Positions 34,807 through 41,957 of a stretch of 64,000 bases of DNA are shown one piece after another. The stretch lies in NCBI GenBank assembly GCA_965247705.1, contig CBDFHV010000085.1, forward strand, positions 1 to 64,000, written 5' to 3'. Origin of the DNA: CBDFHV01 sp965247705. Its GTDB lineage: Bacteria > Pseudomonadota > Alphaproteobacteria > Rhodospirillales > CAMCUA01. The notes beneath the pieces were generated by a model. It was not told the DNA's origin, searched no databases, and saw only the letters and a list, made by a program, of their open reading frames with translations. Position 1 is the stretch's first letter. Every line of letters begins with the position of its first letter. The position numbers and the translations under genes are program-made.

Positions 34807-35748
34807 CTAGTGGTCTGGCTCCCCATCCGGGAGATCCCGATGGTGGATATGGACGCGCTGATCCGAGTCGCGCATCCAGGCAGCAAGGCGTTCGGCGATG
34901 AAGACGGACCGGTGGCGCCCGCCGGTGCAACCGAAGGCGACCGTCAGGTAGCTCTTGCCCTCCGCCGCATAGCGCGGCAGCAGCGGCGCCAGCAGCGCCG
35001 TGAGCCCGTCGAAGAACGGCTGGAACCCCGGATCGTCGCGAATGTAGTCGCCCACCGCTGGATCCCGTCCGCTTTGGGCACGAAGCGCCGGGACGTAGTG
35101 GGGATTGGTCAGGAATCGGACATCGAAGACCAGGTCGGCGGATCGGGGCAGGCCGCGGGCGAAACTGAACGAGTTGACGAAGATCGACAGGCCCGCGTCG
35201 TCGATCGAGCCGAAATGTCCCGCCAGCATGCGTTTCAGCTCGCCGGGACCGACGCCGGCGGTGTCGATTACCACGTCCGCCTTGCGGCGCAAGTCGCGCA
35301 GGAGCCGTCGCTCCATGGCGATTCCGTCGCTGACCGGCCGATCGACGGCCAGGGGATGGCGATGTCGGGTCTCCGCGTAGCGGCGCCGAAGCCCGTCGTC
35401 GTCGCACTCCATGAATACGACCTTGACCTCCACGTCACCCTCGCTGGCCAACTTGTCGAACGCGGCGAGAAAGGAATCGACGCCAAAATCCCGGGTGCGG
35501 ATATCGGCGCCGACGGCAAGCTGGCGCTGCAGTCCGGGATCGGAAAAGTCCCCCTGGATCGGCGCGACCAGGCTGGGGACCAGGGACAGCGGGATGTTGT
35601 CGACAGCTTCGTAACCCAGGTCCTCCAAGGCCTTGAGCGCCGACGACTTCCCGGCCCCCGAAAGGCCCGTCACCACCAGAACCCGGCGGCGAGCTTCGGA
35701 ACGCGGGGCGGCGGCCGGGGCGAGGGCAGGCTGGCTCTCTTCGCTCAT
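34807..35748 (-). CDS. rapZ: RapZ-type nucleotide-binding protein
   Basis: A 313-residue protein from the ATG at 35748 that overlaps the hprK stop (ATGA). The P-loop is GLSGAGKS (28-35), with FMECDDDGLRRRYAETRRHP-like and DVRFLTNPHY regions of the family and a C-terminal AFGCTGGRHRSVFIAE that senses metabolite or RNA. RapZ of enterobacteria guides RNase E to a small RNA; in alphaproteobacteria the gene is constantly linked to PTS genes and its job is less clear. A longer frame to 35865 lacks a ribosome site. The stop TAG lies in the IS target duplication. Confidence 0.92.
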   Translation of the reverse strand: MSEESQPALAPAAAPRSEARRRVLVVTGLSGAGKSSALKALEDLGYEAVDNIPLSLVPSLVAPIQGDFSDPGLQRQLAVGADIRTRDFGVDSFLAAFDKLASEGDVEVKVVFMECDDDGLRRRYAETRHRHPLAVDRPVSDGIAMERRLLRDLRRKADVVIDTAGVGPGELKRMLAGHFGSIDDAGLSIFVNSFSFARGLPRSADLVFDVRFLTNPHYVPALRAQSGRDPAVGDYIRDDPGFQPFFDGLTALLAPLLPRYAAEGKSYLTVAFGCTGGRHRSVFIAERLAAWMRDSDQRVHIHHRDLPDGEPDH

Positions 35749-36179
35749 CGGACGGTGCCTATATGACCCACGGCCACCGATAGGGCAAGGCGCACCTTGG
35801 CGGCGGCGGAAGCCTCCCAGGGAACGAGACGGACCAGCTTCACGGGCACGCCGACCTCGTTCCACGCTTCCTCCTCCGGCAGGCGGTCGACCGGCGATCG
35901 GTCTGCCATGTCCGCCGCCAGTCGGATCGGCGCCTCGGCCCGGTAATCAAGGCGCAGAACGCCCAGTCCGCGAACTTCGATCAGCCCCGCCAGCGCCGCC
36001 GGCGCCGATGCCACCGGAGTCCCGTCGCGCACCGTCACGGCCACCCTGTCGTCGGCCACCAGTTCGGCGCCGCCGTCGATGAGGCGCAGCGCCAGATCGG
36101 ACTTGCCGCTGCCTGGCGGGCCCAAAAGCAGGACTCCTTGGCCGTTCACGGCAATGCAGGTTGCATGAACCTGGGGCAT
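35745..36179 (-). CDS. hprK: Short HPr kinase/phosphorylase
   Basis: A 144-residue protein from the ATG at 36179 (MPQVHATCIAVNGQG); a TTG at 36218 that overlaps the chvG stop would add 13 residues. It is the short alphaproteobacterial form that lacks the N-terminal domain. The P-loop is GPPGSGKS (20-27), followed by ADDRVAV and IEVRGLGVL, the signature of the family. It phosphorylates the serine of HPr and so links PTS state to metabolism. It overlaps rapZ by 4 bp and follows chvG directly, so the sensor and PTS genes are one unit. Confidence 0.9.
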   Translation of the reverse strand: MPQVHATCIAVNGQGVLLLGPPGSGKSDLALRLIDGGAELVADDRVAVTVRDGTPVASAPAALAGLIEVRGLGVLRLDYRAEAPIRLAADMADRSPVDRLPEEEAWNEVGVPVKLVRLVPWEASAAAKVRLALSVAVGHIGTVR

Positions 36180-36214
36180 GGCGGACGGCAGGGTGGCGGC
36201 GGGCGGCGGCCGAG

Positions 36215-37951
36215 TCAATGCGTCCGCCGCGCCCTGCCCGAGGTGGATGCGGGGTCAGGGGGCAGGCGAATCAGAAACCGCGCGCCGATCACGTTGCCTG
36301 CCCCGTCCCGCCGATTGGCGGCGGTGATCGTGCCGTCGTGGGCGGTGACGATCTGGCGAGAGATGCTCAGCCCCAACCCCGAATGGGTGCCGAAGGCCTC
36401 GCCCTCGGGCCGCTGGGTGTAGAAGCGTTCGAATATGCCATCCTCCTTGCCCTCGGGAATGCCCGGGCCACCATCGTCGACGGCGACGCAGATCCAGGGC
36501 CCGTCGCCGAACAGCTCGATTCGGATGACCCCGTCATCCGGACTGAACGAATCGGCGTTGTTGAGCAGATTGCGCAACACCTGAAACAGTCGGTCTTCCA
36601 TGCCGCTGACCACGAACGGCCCGTCCCCAGAGATGCTCACCTCAATGGGGGGGCGGATTCCGCCAGCGTCCTCGCCATCGCTCACCGTGGCATACATGTC
36701 GGCCAAAGTCGTGACCATGGCCGACAGGTCGACCGGGCCGATCTGGCCGCGGGACAGCTCGGCATCCAGTCGGGACGCGTTGGAGATGTCGGTAATAAGT
36801 CGGTCCAGGCGCGCCACGTCGTCGACGATGATCTCCATCAGGCGCCGTTGCTGTTCGGGGTCCTTGATCCGGGCGGCGGTCTCGACGGCGCTGCGCAACG
36901 ACGTGAGGGGGTTCTTGATCTCGTGGGCCACGTCGGCGGCGAACCGCTCGATGGCGTCGAGACGCTGCCACAGGGCCTCGGTCATGTCCCGCAAGCTGTG
37001 GGCCAAATCGCCGATTTCGTCCCGCCGGCGGCCGAAATCAGGGATGTCGTACTGCCGGCTGTGGCCGTGGCGCACCCGCTGAGCCGCTTCCGATAGCCGA
37101 TGAAGGGGGCGGGCGATGGTGCCGGCCAGGTAGATCGACAGCAATATGGTGATCGAAAGCGCCACTCCGAACACGGTGAGGATGTCGAGCCGCACTTCCA
37201 GCACCGCCTCTTCGATCTCCGGCGCCTCCCGCGACAGCATCACCGCGCCAAGAACCTGCTTGTAGCGCTGCACCGGCACCGCCGCCACCAGCAGGAGGGT
37301 ACCGTCCGGCAACTGCCGAACGGCGCGGGCGACATCTCCCGTCAAGGCCCGGCGAACGACCGGGTCGAAGCCGGCTTCCTCTGGCGGGCGCTCCATGTGG
37401 GATGGGAACGAGTCTTCGCCGGACAGCCATCGCACCAGTCCGTCGTAGACCTCGAACGTCGCGGAGGCGATGCGATCGATCGGTTCCCGGCCTTCCTCCG
37501 GCGGCGGCAGGCGGCGAATTTCGACGGCACCGCTGTTGCCCGGCAGCAGGCGACTGTCGGCGATCAATCCGCCGTCGACGGCGACCAGGCGGGCTCGGGT
37601 GCCGGTGGTGATCGCCAGCCGGCGCACCATGGGCCGCGCCACGGACGGCTGAAGCGTCTGGCGGATCGCATTCTCGGCCACCGCGCCCTCGCCCAGGGCG
37701 CCGGCGACGATGCCCGCGCGGATGCCCAGGGAGTCCTGGGCGCTGGCGATCAAGCCCTTGCGATAGTCCCCCAGGTAGAGAAGACCCACGACCGGGATGG
37801 CCAGGGCCAGGACGTTGATGGCCAGGATGCGGAGGAGCAGGGGCGATGGTCGTCGTCGTCGCCCCACGTCCGTCATGCCCCCCGTCTTCATGCCCCCAGT
37901 CTTCATGCCCCCAGTCTTCATGCCCCCAGTCTTCATGCCCTCCGACTTCAT
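36215..37951 (-). CDS. chvG: ChvG-family sensor histidine kinase
   Basis: A membrane sensor of up to 578 residues with two membrane helices (about 40-60 and 250-270), a periplasmic domain between them, HAMP (about 270-325), and a HisKA/ATPase core. The phospho-His is in FAADVAHEIKNPLTSLRS; N box is LLNNADSF and G boxes are VDDGGPGI and GLGLSIS. It phosphorylates ChvI and controls envelope, acid and exopolysaccharide responses in relatives. The first 25 residues are a 15-bp tandem repeat (MKTGG units); the ATG at 37876 (MTDVGRRRR) may be the true start. Confidence 0.92.
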   Translation of the reverse strand: MKSEGMKTGGMKTGGMKTGGMKTGGMTDVGRRRRPSPLLLRILAINVLALAIPVVGLLYLGDYRKGLIASAQDSLGIRAGIVAGALGEGAVAENAIRQTLQPSVARPMVRRLAITTGTRARLVAVDGGLIADSRLLPGNSGAVEIRRLPPPEEGREPIDRIASATFEVYDGLVRWLSGEDSFPSHMERPPEEAGFDPVVRRALTGDVARAVRQLPDGTLLLVAAVPVQRYKQVLGAVMLSREAPEIEEAVLEVRLDILTVFGVALSITILLSIYLAGTIARPLHRLSEAAQRVRHGHSRQYDIPDFGRRRDEIGDLAHSLRDMTEALWQRLDAIERFAADVAHEIKNPLTSLRSAVETAARIKDPEQQRRLMEIIVDDVARLDRLITDISNASRLDAELSRGQIGPVDLSAMVTTLADMYATVSDGEDAGGIRPPIEVSISGDGPFVVSGMEDRLFQVLRNLLNNADSFSPDDGVIRIELFGDGPWICVAVDDGGPGIPEGKEDGIFERFYTQRPEGEAFGTHSGLGLSISRQIVTAHDGTITAANRRDGAGNVIGARFLIRLPPDPASTSGRARRTH

Positions 37952-37965
37952 GCCCCCGTCGCCAT
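37874..37965 (-). repeat. 15-bp tandem repeat at the 5-prime end of chvG
   Basis: About six units of ATGAAGACTGGGGGC (minus strand), the central three identical and the outer ones degenerate. Each unit contains an ATG preceded by a GGGGG run at ribosome-site distance, so each could start translation of chvG in frame. The unit is a multiple of three, so copy changes would keep the frame. Confidence 0.85.
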
Positions 37966-37995
37966 GCCCCTTATCGCCGTGGCCGTCGCCGGCGG

Positions 37996-38691
37996 TCAGG
38001 TGGCGCGGTAACGGTAGCCGACGCCGTAGAGGGTTTCGATATGCGCGAACTCGGTGTCGACCATCTTGAATTTCTTCCGCATGCGCTTGATGTGGCTATC
38101 GATGGTGCGGTCGTCCACGTAGATGTTCTCGCCGTAAGCCGCGTCGATCAGCTGGTCACGGCTCTTCACGTGTCCGGGACGCCGGGCCAGACCCTCGAGC
38201 AAAAGGAACTCGGTGACCGTCAGGTCGACATCATGGTCTTTCCAGGCACACATGTGGCGATCCCGGTCCAGCATCAGGTTGCCTTGTCGAAGGACTGGCT
38301 CGCTCTTGCCGTCGCCCTTTTCGTCCCGCCCCCGGCGGCGCAGTACGGCGCGGATACGCTCGATTAGCAGGCGTTGGGAGAACGGTTTCTTGATATAGTC
38401 GTCGGCACCCAGGCGCAGTCCCAGGACTTCGTCGATCTCCTCGTCCTTGGAGGTGAGAAAGATGACGGGGAGGTCCGACGTCTGTCGCAATCGACCCAGC
38501 AGCTCCATGCCGTCCAGGCGTGGCATCTTGATGTCGAGGACGGCCAGGTCGGCCGGCTCGCGGCCCAGGCCGTCGAGGGCCGCGATACCATCGGCATAGG
38601 CGCGCACCTTGTACCCTTCGGCTTCCAATGCCATGGATACTGACGTCAGGATGTTGCGGTCGTCGTCCACCAGGGCGATGGTGAGGGGCAT
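37996..38691 (-). CDS. chvI: ChvI-family response regulator
   Basis: A 231-residue OmpR-type regulator. The receiver has acids at Asp9-Asp11, phospho-Asp53 in LAVLDIKMP and the signalling Lys in DDYIKKPFSQ. The winged helix binds DNA (RPGHVKSRDQLIDAAYG, DDRTIDSHIKRMRKKF). It is separated from chvG by 44 bp. In relatives ChvI directs genes for acid tolerance, envelope and symbiosis or virulence, and it often sits beside PEP carboxykinase. Here the DUF1538 operon starts 122 bp away on the other strand. Confidence 0.95.
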   Translation of the reverse strand: MPLTIALVDDDRNILTSVSMALEAEGYKVRAYADGIAALDGLGREPADLAVLDIKMPRLDGMELLGRLRQTSDLPVIFLTSKDEEIDEVLGLRLGADDYIKKPFSQRLLIERIRAVLRRRGRDEKGDGKSEPVLRQGNLMLDRDRHMCAWKDHDVDLTVTEFLLLEGLARRPGHVKSRDQLIDAAYGENIYVDDRTIDSHIKRMRKKFKMVDTEFAHIETLYGVGYRYRAT

Positions 38692-38813
38692 GATTCCATC
38701 TCCAATGAGTTCGGGACGTTTTGATGGCGCAATGTGGCGGAATTATAACCGCGGTGCCAAGACAGCCATGACAGCATTATTCATCCCCCACCCGTTGGCC
38801 GGCTGACTTCACC

Positions 38814-39545
38814 GTGAAATCCTTCGGCCCCCTGGTTCGCCTGCTGCGCAACGCCCTGCGGGATCTGGCTCCCGTCATCCTGGTCATCACGGTCTTTCAG
38901 GTCGCGGTCATCAAGCAGCCGTTTCCAGACCTTGCGGGGATTCTGGTGGGACTGGTCTGCGTGGTGTTGGGGCTGGCCCTGTTCGTCCAGGGCCTGGAAA
39001 TCGGGCTGTTTCCCATCGGCCAGGCCATGGCCGCCGCTTTCGCCCGCAAGGGCAGTCTGTGGGCGCTTCTGGCCTTCGCCTTCTGCCTGGGGTTCGGCAC
39101 CACCGTCGCCGAACCCGCCCTGATCGCCGTCGCCCATGAGGCCGCCGACGTGGCCGCCGAGGCCGGCGCCATCGACATGGACGAGGCGGTGCGGACCCGA
39201 TACGCCAACCTGTTGCGGGCGACGGTCGCGGTGGCCGTAGGCTTGGCGCTGGTGGTCGGCGTCTTGCGCATCCTCAAGGGCTGGTCCCTGCCTGTCCTGA
39301 TCATCGGCTGCTACGTCATCGTGGTCGCCCTGACCACCGTGGCACCGTCCGAAATCGTCGGAATCGCATACGATTCCGGCGGCGTTACCACGTCCACCAT
39401 TACCGTTCCCCTGGTCGCCGCCTTGGGCGTGGGCCTGGCGTCGAGCATCCGCGGCCGCAATCCTTTGATCGACGGATTCGGGTTGATCGCCTTTGCCAGC
39501 GTCACGCCGATCATGTTCGTACTCGTTTTCGGCATGGTGGTCTGA
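38814..39545 (+). CDS. DUF1538 membrane protein (first half of a pair)
   Basis: A 243-residue inner-membrane protein starting at GTG 38814, with six to seven membrane segments. The family signature YDSGGVTTSTITVPLVAA and the inner motif FGTTVAEPALIAVAHEA are clear. DUF1538 proteins are predicted transporters of unknown substrate. The next gene encodes a second DUF1538 protein with the same two motifs and overlaps by 1 bp, so the two probably form one channel or carrier. They are followed by a PII-like and a CBS protein, both likely regulators. Confidence 0.85.
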   Translation: MKSFGPLVRLLRNALRDLAPVILVITVFQVAVIKQPFPDLAGILVGLVCVVLGLALFVQGLEIGLFPIGQAMAAAFARKGSLWALLAFAFCLGFGTTVAEPALIAVAHEAADVAAEAGAIDMDEAVRTRYANLLRATVAVAVGLALVVGVLRILKGWSLPVLIIGCYVIVVALTTVAPSEIVGIAYDSGGVTTSTITVPLVAALGVGLASSIRGRNPLIDGFGLIAFASVTPIMFVLVFGMVV

Positions 39546-40324
39546 TGGCCGTGCAGATCCTCGGCACCTTCTGGTCGACCGTTCTGGACGTGTTGCCGAT
39601 CCTGTTCATCCTGATCGGCTTTCAGGTCGTGGTGATTCGCCGACCCCTGCCCAACCCGCGCCGCCTGGCCCTGGGGTTCGCCTACGTTCTGGTCGGCATG
39701 ACCCTGTTCCTGGTCAGGCTGGAGCAGGCCCTGTTCCCCCTCGGCGAGACCATGGCGCGGCAGTTGACCGATCCCACCTTCATCGGTGTCGATCCGACCG
39801 GCCCTGTGGACTGGCGCGACTACGGCTGGGTCTATGCTTTCGCCGCCGCGATCGGCTTCGCCACCACCATCGCCGAGCCCGCCCTGATCGCCGTGGCCCT
39901 GAAGGCCGAGGAGATCTCCGGCGGCGCCATCAGCGCTTTCGGCTTGAGGATCGCGGTGGCGGCGGGGGTCTCCATTGGCGTTGCGGTGGGGACCTTCCGC
40001 ATCGTCACCGGGACCCCGTTGCCCCTCTACATCATCGCCGGCTACGTCGTTATCATTCTTCAGACCATACGGGCATCCCGCCGCATCGTGCCGCTGGCCT
40101 ACGACTCGGGTGGCGTTACCACGTCCACCGTGACGGTGCCGGTCGTCACCGCCCTCGGGATCGGTTTGGCCTCCACCGTGCCGGGGCGGAGCCCGCTGAT
40201 CGACGGCTTCGGCTTGATCGCCTTCGCCAGCGTGTTCCCTATAATGTCTGTCCTTGGTTACGCCATGCTGGGCGACTGGCAACGGCGGCGGCGCCAGGGC
40301 CGCAAGACGGAGACCAAACCATGA
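39545..40324 (+). CDS. DUF1538 membrane protein (second half of a pair)
   Basis: A 259-residue membrane protein. FATTIAEPALIAVALKAEE and YDSGGVTTSTVTVPVVTALG are the same motifs seen in the previous gene, so the pair arose by duplication. A longer loop (TFIGVDPTGPVDWRDYG) lies between the first helices and the AEPAL motif. It ends in a positively charged cytoplasmic tail (RRRRQGRKTETKP) whose stop overlaps the PII-like start by 4 bp. The substrate is unknown. Confidence 0.85.
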   Translation: MAVQILGTFWSTVLDVLPILFILIGFQVVVIRRPLPNPRRLALGFAYVLVGMTLFLVRLEQALFPLGETMARQLTDPTFIGVDPTGPVDWRDYGWVYAFAAAIGFATTIAEPALIAVALKAEEISGGAISAFGLRIAVAAGVSIGVAVGTFRIVTGTPLPLYIIAGYVVIILQTIRASRRIVPLAYDSGGVTTSTVTVPVVTALGIGLASTVPGRSPLIDGFGLIAFASVFPIMSVLGYAMLGDWQRRRRQGRKTETKP

Positions 40325-40671
40325 ACCTCAAACTGATCGTGGCGCTGGTCAACGACGAAAAGACCGACACCATCCTCGAGGCGGCGCGCCATTCCGGCGC
40401 CACGGGCGCCACCGTCATCTCCAGCGTCCGCGGCGAAGGACTGAAGCCGGAAAAGACGTTTCTGGGCCTGGAATTCACCGGCAGTCGGGACGTCGTCATG
40501 TTCCTTGTCGCCGAGCCCCGGGCCCGCGACATCCTGGAAAGCATCAACCGGGTGGGTCGATTCGACGAGGAACCGGGAACGGGCATCGCCTTCCAGATGG
40601 CGATCGAGGACGCGGTGGGATTGAAGAGCCAAACGCCGGTGTTGAAGCACGAGATCGAGGAAGTCCTATGA
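40321..40671 (+). CDS. PII-like signalling protein linked to DUF1538
   Basis: A 116-residue protein with the beta-alpha-beta fold of PII: KLIVALVNDEKTDTILEAAR, then GATVISSVRGEGL, a T-loop-like stretch (KPEKTFLGLEF) and VVMFLVAEPRARDILESINR. It lacks the classical Tyr51 of GlnB/GlnK. The final FDEEPGTGIAFQMAIEDAVGL replaces the usual nucleotide-binding C-loop. It probably binds a nucleotide or anion and gates the DUF1538 pair. It is coupled to both neighbours through 4-bp overlaps. Confidence 0.82.
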   Translation: MNLKLIVALVNDEKTDTILEAARHSGATGATVISSVRGEGLKPEKTFLGLEFTGSRDVVMFLVAEPRARDILESINRVGRFDEEPGTGIAFQMAIEDAVGLKSQTPVLKHEIEEVL

Positions 40672-41084
40672 GCGAGCATCCAATTATCCGTGTCGCCGAC
40701 GTGATGACTCCAGAGGTGCGCGTCATCGACCCCATGGCCACGGTCCGCGATGCGGTGCGCATGTTGCGCGAGTCGGACGTCAGTTCCCTGGCCGTCGACC
40801 GCCGCGATCCGACGGACGAGTTCGGCCTGGTCGTCGTCACCGACATCGCCCGCGAAGTGATCGGAATGAACCGTTCCCCCGACCGGGTCAATGTCTACGA
40901 GATCATGACCAAACCCGTGCTTACCCTGCCGGCGGAGATGAACGTGATGTACGCGGTTCGCCTGCTGACCCGGTTTCAGCTGGCGCGCTCCCTGGTCATC
41001 GATCACGACCGCATGCCCGTGGGCATCGTGACCCTGCGCGACATCGTGATGCGCCACATCGGCGATGCGGAGGCTGGAAAATAG
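40668..41084 (+). CDS. CBS-domain pair protein
   Basis: A 138-residue protein with two CBS motifs: IRVADVMTPEVRVIDPMATVRDAV and VNVYEIMTKPVLTLPAEMNV. Each is followed by the conserved GIVT/VVTD turn (GLVVVTDIAREV and PVGIVTLRDIV). CBS pairs bind adenosine nucleotides and usually control a partner protein. It is the last gene of the DUF1538 operon, so it probably senses energy charge for the same transporter. No extra catalytic domain is present. Confidence 0.88.
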   Translation: MSEHPIIRVADVMTPEVRVIDPMATVRDAVRMLRESDVSSLAVDRRDPTDEFGLVVVTDIAREVIGMNRSPDRVNVYEIMTKPVLTLPAEMNVMYAVRLLTRFQLARSLVIDHDRMPVGIVTLRDIVMRHIGDAEAGK

Positions 41085-41086
41085 AC

Positions 41087-41824
41087 GCCACGCCGTCACC
41101 GGGCCTGGGCGCGCGCCGGCTGGTCCGCGGGACCCTTTCGGCGGCCCTGGCGACGGCCCTGGCCAAGGACGGCGGCCGGCCCTACGCGTCCCTCGTCACC
41201 ATCGCCTGCGATCACGACGGCAGCCCGATCCTGCTGCTGTCGGGTCTGGCCGATCACACCCGCAACCTTGCGCTCGACGACCGGGCGTCCCTTCTGGTGG
41301 AAGCGGCCGGCCGGCGGGCCAATCCGCAGACCGGCCCCCGGGTGTCGCTGGTGGGGCGGCTTGCGCCCACCGACGAGACCCGGTGCCGCGACCGCTTCCT
41401 CGCCCGTCACCCGTCGGCGGAACGCTACGCCGGTTTCGCCGACTTTCGCTGTTTCCGCATGACTGTGGCGCGGGCTCACTGGGTGGGTGGCTTCGCCGAT
41501 GCCCGATGGATGGACGCCAAGGCCTATCGCGCCGAACCGGGCGTCGCCGAGACGCTCGCCGCCGCCGAGCCCGGCATCCTGGCGCACATGAACGCCGATC
41601 ATCGGCAGGCCGTGGCGCTCTATGCAAGGGTTTTGCTGAACCGGCGGGGCGGGCCCTGGCGCCTCACCGGCGCCGATTGCGACGGTATCGACATGCGCGC
41701 CCCCCGGTCGGCGGCACGGCTGGATTTCCCCGCCCCGGTGGTCGATGCCCAGGCCTTGCGTGGCCGATTGATCGCGTTGGCCCACGACGCCCGGGGCCGG
41801 CTTCCCGCGGCAACGGACCCGTAA
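41087..41824 (+). CDS. HugZ/pyridoxamine-phosphate-oxidase-like protein, start codon unclear
   Basis: The frame runs from the end of the CBS gene: ATPSPGLGARRLVRGTLSAA, then GGRPYASLVTIACDHDG, LLLSGLADHTRNL and the DUF2470 C-terminal part (HMNADHRQAVALYARVLL, GIDMRAPRSAARLDF). This is the split-barrel flavin/heme-binding family. There is no ATG, GTG or TTG before the conserved N-terminus; the first standard start (GTG 41297) would delete 70 residues of the barrel. An ATA overlapping the CBS stop (41081) could be used by coupling, or a base is wrong. Function in heme use is inferred. Confidence 0.75.
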   Translation, partial: ATPSPGLGARRLVRGTLSAALATALAKDGGRPYASLVTIACDHDGSPILLLSGLADHTRNLALDDRASLLVEAAGRRANPQTGPRVSLVGRLAPTDETRCRDRFLARHPSAERYAGFADFRCFRMTVARAHWVGGFADARWMDAKAYRAEPGVAETLAAAEPGILAHMNADHRQAVALYARVLLNRRGGPWRLTGADCDGIDMRAPRSAARLDFPAPVVDAQALRGRLIALAHDARGRLPAATDP

Positions 41825-41957
41825 TGCTTGCCCACTACGCCCGGGTATGTTTTCCTTACTTATCGACCGAGCGCCGTCCGGCCCGCCGGACGGCGATTTT
41901 TGCCCGTGGACCGGGAACGGGGAGCCGTAGCCCGCCCGCGGGGACGGCAAGGGGGAC

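Noticed and set aside
37874..37965. CRISPR-like repeat
   Set aside because: Units are 15 bp without spacers and lie in the chvG coding region.
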